NCBI GenBank assembly: GCA_003526375.1
Contig: DPDG01000077.1
Coordinates: 1-64,000 of the forward strand
Length of the DNA stretch: 64,000 nt
Source of the DNA: Lentisphaeria bacterium
GTDB lineage: Bacteria > Verrucomicrobiota > Lentisphaeria > Victivallales > UBA1829
Direction: 5' to 3'
Positions 60,549 through 64,000 of this stretch are shown here, piece by piece. The first letter of the stretch is position 1. Every line of letters starts with the position of its first letter. The notes beneath the pieces were generated by a model. The model was not told where the DNA came from. It was given only the letters and a program-made list of their open reading frames with translations, and made no database searches. The translations under genes were made by a program, and so were the position numbers.

Positions 60549-62354
60549 TCAATATATTTCGAGACAGCTTGAGAAGACGGGGGGCGCTGGGTGGAAGTCC
60601 GGAACGGCGGATGCCCGGAGCGCTTCATCCAGTTCCTCTATCCTGGACCGTTTCCCGCTGAAAAATTCGTCGAGGCGGAGCGCGGTTTCCTCTACGCGCG
60701 CCGCGAGCCCGGCGTTGCGGCGCTGAATGATCTCCAGTCCGAAAGGTTTGGCGGAACGCATCCATTCCCGCCGGAAACAGCGGTCGAATGCCGTGATTTT
60801 TTCCAGATACGCGGGAATGTCGCGGCCGCGTATTTCAAGCAGAAGCTCCTGTCTGCGCTCCGCATAGGCTTTCAGCAGTTTTTCACGGAAGAAAATCCCG
60901 TGGAGCAGGAGATCGATCACGGAAAATATCTGCCGGAGCGATGGAGAGAGTGTCCTGCCGGACAGATCACGATGAACTTCTTTCAGGTCCCGCAGGTAAA
61001 TCCGCATGATGTCGCCGTATTTTGAGAAACAATAACTGTAAATGCCTCCCTGAAGCGGGTCCTGCCAGAGAAGTCCGGGAACGGGAATGATGTTTTTCCG
61101 GATGATTCTGTGCAGAGCTGATGCTTTCCTGAAAAGCGGGTATTCCTCTCCGCAGATCGTGTGGAACAAAGCGGATGCGAGTCCGGCGTCTTCTTCTCCG
61201 CAGGCTGCATTGGAGGCATAGACGAGTCCGGCGAGCGCGGAATCGAAATTGCAGAATGCGCCTGCATCGCCCCAGACCGTAATCAGAAGTTCCCTGACTC
61301 CTTTGTTTTCACATGCCCGGATGCACGGGGGCAGCGCCGCTTCTGTTTTTTCCGCAAACCAGCAGAACGTATTGTAAGTATAGACGGCGGATGCCATGGC
61401 TGTCTCGCGTTGGAATTGTCCATGCCGTCCGAGAATGTCCTCGTAGGTTTTCTCATCCGTGGCGGAATAGTTCCAGCAGTACAGTTTGAGATCCGGGGGG
61501 AGGGCGGCGCGAATTGTTCCGGGGTCCTCGAAGCGGAGAAGCATGTCAGACCAGATGGCGGGCGTCAGCCCGTATTTCCGGCAAATCGCGCATACTTTCG
61601 TCAAATGTCTGAGGTAAATCTCTTTCTGAGGTTCATATCCGTGAATGTCCAGAAATCTGCCGCGCCCCAGTCCGTGAGTCTCGTCCATTCCGATATGAAT
61701 CTGCCTTGAGGACAGGTTTTCCGCCTGGAAACGGATCATTTTTTCTATCAGCGAATAGGTGGCGTCTTCCTCCGCGAGCAGGATTCCCGCCGTGTCGCGG
61801 ATTCCGGAATACTGGTAATGCGTGAAAAGATGCTCCAGATGCCCGAGCGTCTGAATGCATGCCGTCACTTCAATTCCGAGCCGTTTCGCATAGCGGTCTA
61901 TTTCGCGTATCTCCTCCGCCGTGTAGCGTCCGCGCATGTAGCCGAATGCGGGTTCTCCGGGAAGCTCATACACATCTTCCGTGTAAAGCATCAGGAGATT
62001 GAATCCCGTCAATGCGGTTTTCAGGAGTATGCTTTTGATGAAATCCACTGTGTAGACCCGGTTTCTGGAACAGTCCAGCATGACGCCGAGCGTTGTGAAG
62101 CGGAGTTTCCCGGCGGTTTCTCTGCCGGCCATCGCACAGCCCAGAGCACGCAGGAAGGCTGGACGGGAACCGGCGGAAATCACAGTCTCCGTTCCTGAAA
62201 AAGAGACGGCAAACTGATCCGGCGCAGACGGGGCGAATGAAAGTTTTCCGGCGCCGGCACCGGAAAAATATTCCGGCATGGCTTCAGCGACGGTTTGCAG
62301 GAGTGAAGCGTATTCCGCAGGCATTGCGGAACTGTCAGGAATGAATGCAGGCAT
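60549..62354 (-). CDS. GH20 beta-N-acetylhexosaminidase, cytosolic form
   Basis: The 601-residue protein has the GH20 catalytic pair in IHIGMDETHGLG (Asp224-Glu225), with the barrel elements LGVMLDCSRNRVYTVDFIK, MLYTEDVYELP and ACIQTLGHLEHLF. Residues 1-85 are the small N-terminal domain, and from about 430 a helical C-terminal region follows. No signal peptide is present, so it would act in the cytosol on imported N-acetylated oligosaccharides, releasing GlcNAc or GalNAc. AGAGGTC precedes the ATG. It is 47 bp downstream of the AraC gene on the same strand. Confidence 0.92.
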   Translation of the reverse strand: MPAFIPDSSAMPAEYASLLQTVAEAMPEYFSGAGAGKLSFAPSAPDQFAVSFSGTETVISAGSRPAFLRALGCAMAGRETAGKLRFTTLGVMLDCSRNRVYTVDFIKSILLKTALTGFNLLMLYTEDVYELPGEPAFGYMRGRYTAEEIREIDRYAKRLGIEVTACIQTLGHLEHLFTHYQYSGIRDTAGILLAEEDATYSLIEKMIRFQAENLSSRQIHIGMDETHGLGRGRFLDIHGYEPQKEIYLRHLTKVCAICRKYGLTPAIWSDMLLRFEDPGTIRAALPPDLKLYCWNYSATDEKTYEDILGRHGQFQRETAMASAVYTYNTFCWFAEKTEAALPPCIRACENKGVRELLITVWGDAGAFCNFDSALAGLVYASNAACGEEDAGLASALFHTICGEEYPLFRKASALHRIIRKNIIPVPGLLWQDPLQGGIYSYCFSKYGDIMRIYLRDLKEVHRDLSGRTLSPSLRQIFSVIDLLLHGIFFREKLLKAYAERRQELLLEIRGRDIPAYLEKITAFDRCFRREWMRSAKPFGLEIIQRRNAGLAARVEETALRLDEFFSGKRSRIEELDEALRASAVPDFHPAPPVFSSCLEIY

Positions 62355-62401
62355 GTTGACCTCTTTTTTCTGTTGATGGATGGCAGTGCTGCCGGAACCT
62401 G

Positions 62402-63265
62402 TTATTTCAGGCGCGGGGAATGTGCCCGCCTGTAATCAAGGGGTGTCTGCCCGAAACGCCTTTTGAAAAGCATTCCCATGTAGGCTGGTTCTCCGAGATG
62501 CAGTTCCCTTGCGATGTCGGCGATCCGGTCCCTGGATTCCGTCAGGCGCCGGCACGCTTCCTGAAGCCGGAGTTCGAGAAGATAACCGGACGGCGTGATC
62601 TTTGAATATCGTTTCCAGTAGCGGAAGAAGGTGCTTCTGGAAAGCCCGAATTTTCTGGCTGTGGAGTCGAAATCAAGGATTTCAAACGCATGCAGACGGA
62701 TGTGGGAGTCGATTCTCAGCATCAGTTCATGTTCCTTGTCCACCGGAGCATGGAACGATTTTTTCATCAGAAGCAGTTCATGGAGAATCTGAAAGCATTG
62801 AATGTCGATCCGATCGGCGTTGCCGGGGCTCAGTGAGGCTCCGAAGTAGTCACAGACACGTTCCAGCATAAGTTCCAGCTCCCTGTTCATGCGTATGCTC
62901 CAGCAGAGCGGCGGCTCGAAGATTCCGATCTTGTCCAGCAGAGGGAAAAGAGCGGACGGATAGATGATGTAAAAGACCTCCCGCGACCCGAAATTCGTAA
63001 GCGCATATTCTGCTTCCGGCGGTTTTACGACCACATGGGGGAACGAGAGGTTTTCATAACTTTTTCCTGCGATCGTCTGTGTGGGCAGTCCTTCGGAGGT
63101 GTCTGCTGAAAGACGGATGCAGATTTCGATTTTATCCGGAAAAACGGCGTGCAGGGATCTGCGCGGCGGATTGTTCCAGGAACGTCCCAGCCCCGCCACC
63201 TGATACGGGAACATGATTTCCCTCATGACTCCCGCCATATTCACATGATAGTTGTGTTTTTCCAT
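62402..63265 (-). CDS. AraC-family transcriptional regulator
   Basis: The 287-residue regulator has a cupin-like N-terminal domain (about 1-140; SLHAVFPDKIEICIRL, VFYIIYPSALFP) and a C-terminal double HTH (about 185-283) with FGLSRSTFFRYWKRY, TPSGYLLELRLQEACRRL and GEPAYMGMLFKRRFGQTP. AraC proteins usually activate sugar or stress genes on ligand binding. It sits between a CBM9-like protein gene and the GH20 gene in the same direction, so it probably controls this operon, perhaps in response to an amino sugar. Confidence 0.92.
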   Translation of the reverse strand: MEKHNYHVNMAGVMREIMFPYQVAGLGRSWNNPPRRSLHAVFPDKIEICIRLSADTSEGLPTQTIAGKSYENLSFPHVVVKPPEAEYALTNFGSREVFYIIYPSALFPLLDKIGIFEPPLCWSIRMNRELELMLERVCDYFGASLSPGNADRIDIQCFQILHELLLMKKSFHAPVDKEHELMLRIDSHIRLHAFEILDFDSTARKFGLSRSTFFRYWKRYSKITPSGYLLELRLQEACRRLTESRDRIADIARELHLGEPAYMGMLFKRRFGQTPLDYRRAHSPRLK

Positions 63266-63299
63266 TTCCCGCCGCCGTTATTCCGGTATTATATCTCCT

Positions 63300-64000
63300 T
63301 CATTCCGCTTTTTCAATCACGAATTCCCGGAGATACATGTTGCCCGTGAAGGTTTTCTGCGGCATGAAACCGCCGACATACAGGAGGGTTCCGGGGACGA
63401 TCCTGACTTTGCGGGAGGTTCGGACCGGAACAAAGCCGTTTTTCAGTTCCTTCACCGGAATCTGGCGGTATCCGACCACCTTTTTGCTGTTGTGGTCATA
63501 GGTGCCCATCCGCGTGGTATGTTTGCCGTCCTCCGTTGCGGAATCCGTTTTCAAGAGAGCTGTTACATAATAAAATGTATCCGGGTCCAGGCCGCGCGGG
63601 ACGTCCGCCGAGATCGCCCAGCCGTGATTGCCGTCCATGACGGCGACATCGCCCTCAAATCTTGTCGCCTTGACCTCGTTTCTCCCTTTGAACGTCAGCC
63701 TGTCACGGCAGAGGACGCCGAAAAGCGGAAAGCCGTTCAAATATCCGTCCGTATGGATCGGGCTCCATGCAAGAGGCGCTTTTCCGTTGCGGGTGCGGAA
63801 GATGTTCATCACCATTTTTCCGCCCGGCGCAGGAAGTCCCGCGAGATCAAGCGTAAGCCGGACCGTCCATTCTCCGTTTTTCAGAGAGCTTTCCGCTTTT
63901 CCCGGAAGCCGGACGCTTTTCATGATGCGCTTGACCGCCGTGTCTTCCGTATTGGAAGTGACGGGGATCGTCCACTCGTTGCAGCGCACTTCCCCATTCG
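63300..64000 (-). CDS. C-terminal part of a CBM9-like secreted protein, cut by the window edge
   Basis: The frame is open to the right edge, so the gene begins outside the window; an internal GTG at 63989 is not a convincing start. The visible part of about 233 residues contains EWTVRLTLDLAGLP, MVMNIFRTRNGKAPLAWSP and LNGFPLFGVL, which resemble CBM9/DOMON-type carbohydrate-binding domains. A second beta region ends in VPGTLLYVGGFM. By analogy with the other large enzymes here it may be part of a secreted glycosidase. Its stop is 34 bp from the AraC start, so the genes probably form one operon. Confidence 0.65.
   Translation of the reverse strand, partial: NGEVRCNEWTIPVTSNTEDTAVKRIMKSVRLPGKAESSLKNGEWTVRLTLDLAGLPAPGGKMVMNIFRTRNGKAPLAWSPIHTDGYLNGFPLFGVLCRDRLTFKGRNEVKATRFEGDVAVMDGNHGWAISADVPRGLDPDTFYYVTALLKTDSATEDGKHTTRMGTYDHNSKKVVGYRQIPVKELKNGFVPVRTSRKVRIVPGTLLYVGGFMPQKTFTGNMYLREFVIEKAE

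Noticed and set aside
1..64000. CRISPR arrays, insertion sequences, prophage genes, rRNA genes.
   Set aside because: No regular direct repeats with spacers, transposase, integrase or phage structural genes, and no rRNA-like sequence were found.

Overview
The window looks like part of a chromosome of a saccharolytic, anaerobic gut-type member of the Lentisphaerota (Victivallales-like). This placement is inference. It rests on three separate genes for pseudopilin-like proteins with the FTLIELL/FSLIELL prepilin helix, two of them with the H-(about 10)-DG tail typical of this phylum and Planctomycetota. It also rests on large secreted glycoside-hydrolase-like proteins, GntR/LacI/AraC sugar regulators, ferredoxin-dependent 2-oxoacid oxidation and a Na+-pumping decarboxylase. 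Coding density is high and most genes use AGGAG-like ribosome binding sites. No phage, insertion sequence, CRISPR array or rRNA was seen. One tRNA (Leu, anticodon UAG) is present.

Layout. 1-8.9 kb: GntR/LacI-type regulator, pseudopilin, secreted CBM9/TIM-barrel protein, cytosolic TIM-barrel protein, sugar O-acetyltransferase and MFS transporter, all on +. 9.0-14.9 kb: gcvPA-gcvPB, an anti-sigma antagonist/kinase pair, tRNA-Leu, sfsA and an Fe-type alcohol dehydrogenase. 15.1-19.8 kb: second cassette of LacI regulator, pseudopilin and secreted GH-A enzyme with CBM-like domains at both ends. 20.0-23.9 kb: family-1 sugar ABC importer (binding protein and two permeases, no ATPase); its MalF-type permease carries two membrane-segment insertions. 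24.0-27.5 kb: complete ribose-type ABC importer. 27.5-34.4 kb (-): SIS protein, FGGY kinase, macrodomain protein, then an LCAT-like lipoprotein overlapping a gene for a fused alpha/beta-hydrolase/acyltransferase whose nucleophile serine is glycine. 34.5-37.8 kb (-): nadB, pcnB and a small membrane protein. 37.9-42.5 kb (+): lnt, an amidohydrolase and a nitrilase-GDPD fusion. 42.6-47.9 kb: beta-propeller protein and LacI regulator (-), divergent from the third pseudopilin/secreted enzyme cassette (+). 48.0-50.8 kb: ferredoxin and 2-oxoacid:ferredoxin oxidoreductase, convergent with 51.1-54.4 kb oadGBA (-). 54.6-60.5 kb: small secreted protein, TM-helix-repeat membrane protein, PIN-PhoH (all -) and an RNase II/R-type exonuclease (+). 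60.5-64 kb (-): GH20, AraC regulator and the end of a CBM9-like protein.

The main theme is regulated polysaccharide use. A dedicated regulator, a pseudopilin-like surface or secretion protein and a large secreted carbohydrate-active protein recur together three times, twice with the regulator and pseudopilin genes 1-2 bp apart, and each with a palindrome at the promoter. Released sugars would enter through the two ABC importers and the MFS carrier and be phosphorylated (FGGY kinase). Fermentation would use ferredoxin-linked 2-oxoacid oxidation and Na+-coupled decarboxylation. The most unusual proteins are the serine-less hydrolase/acyltransferase fusion, the nitrilase-GDPD fusion and the enlarged MalF-type permease.
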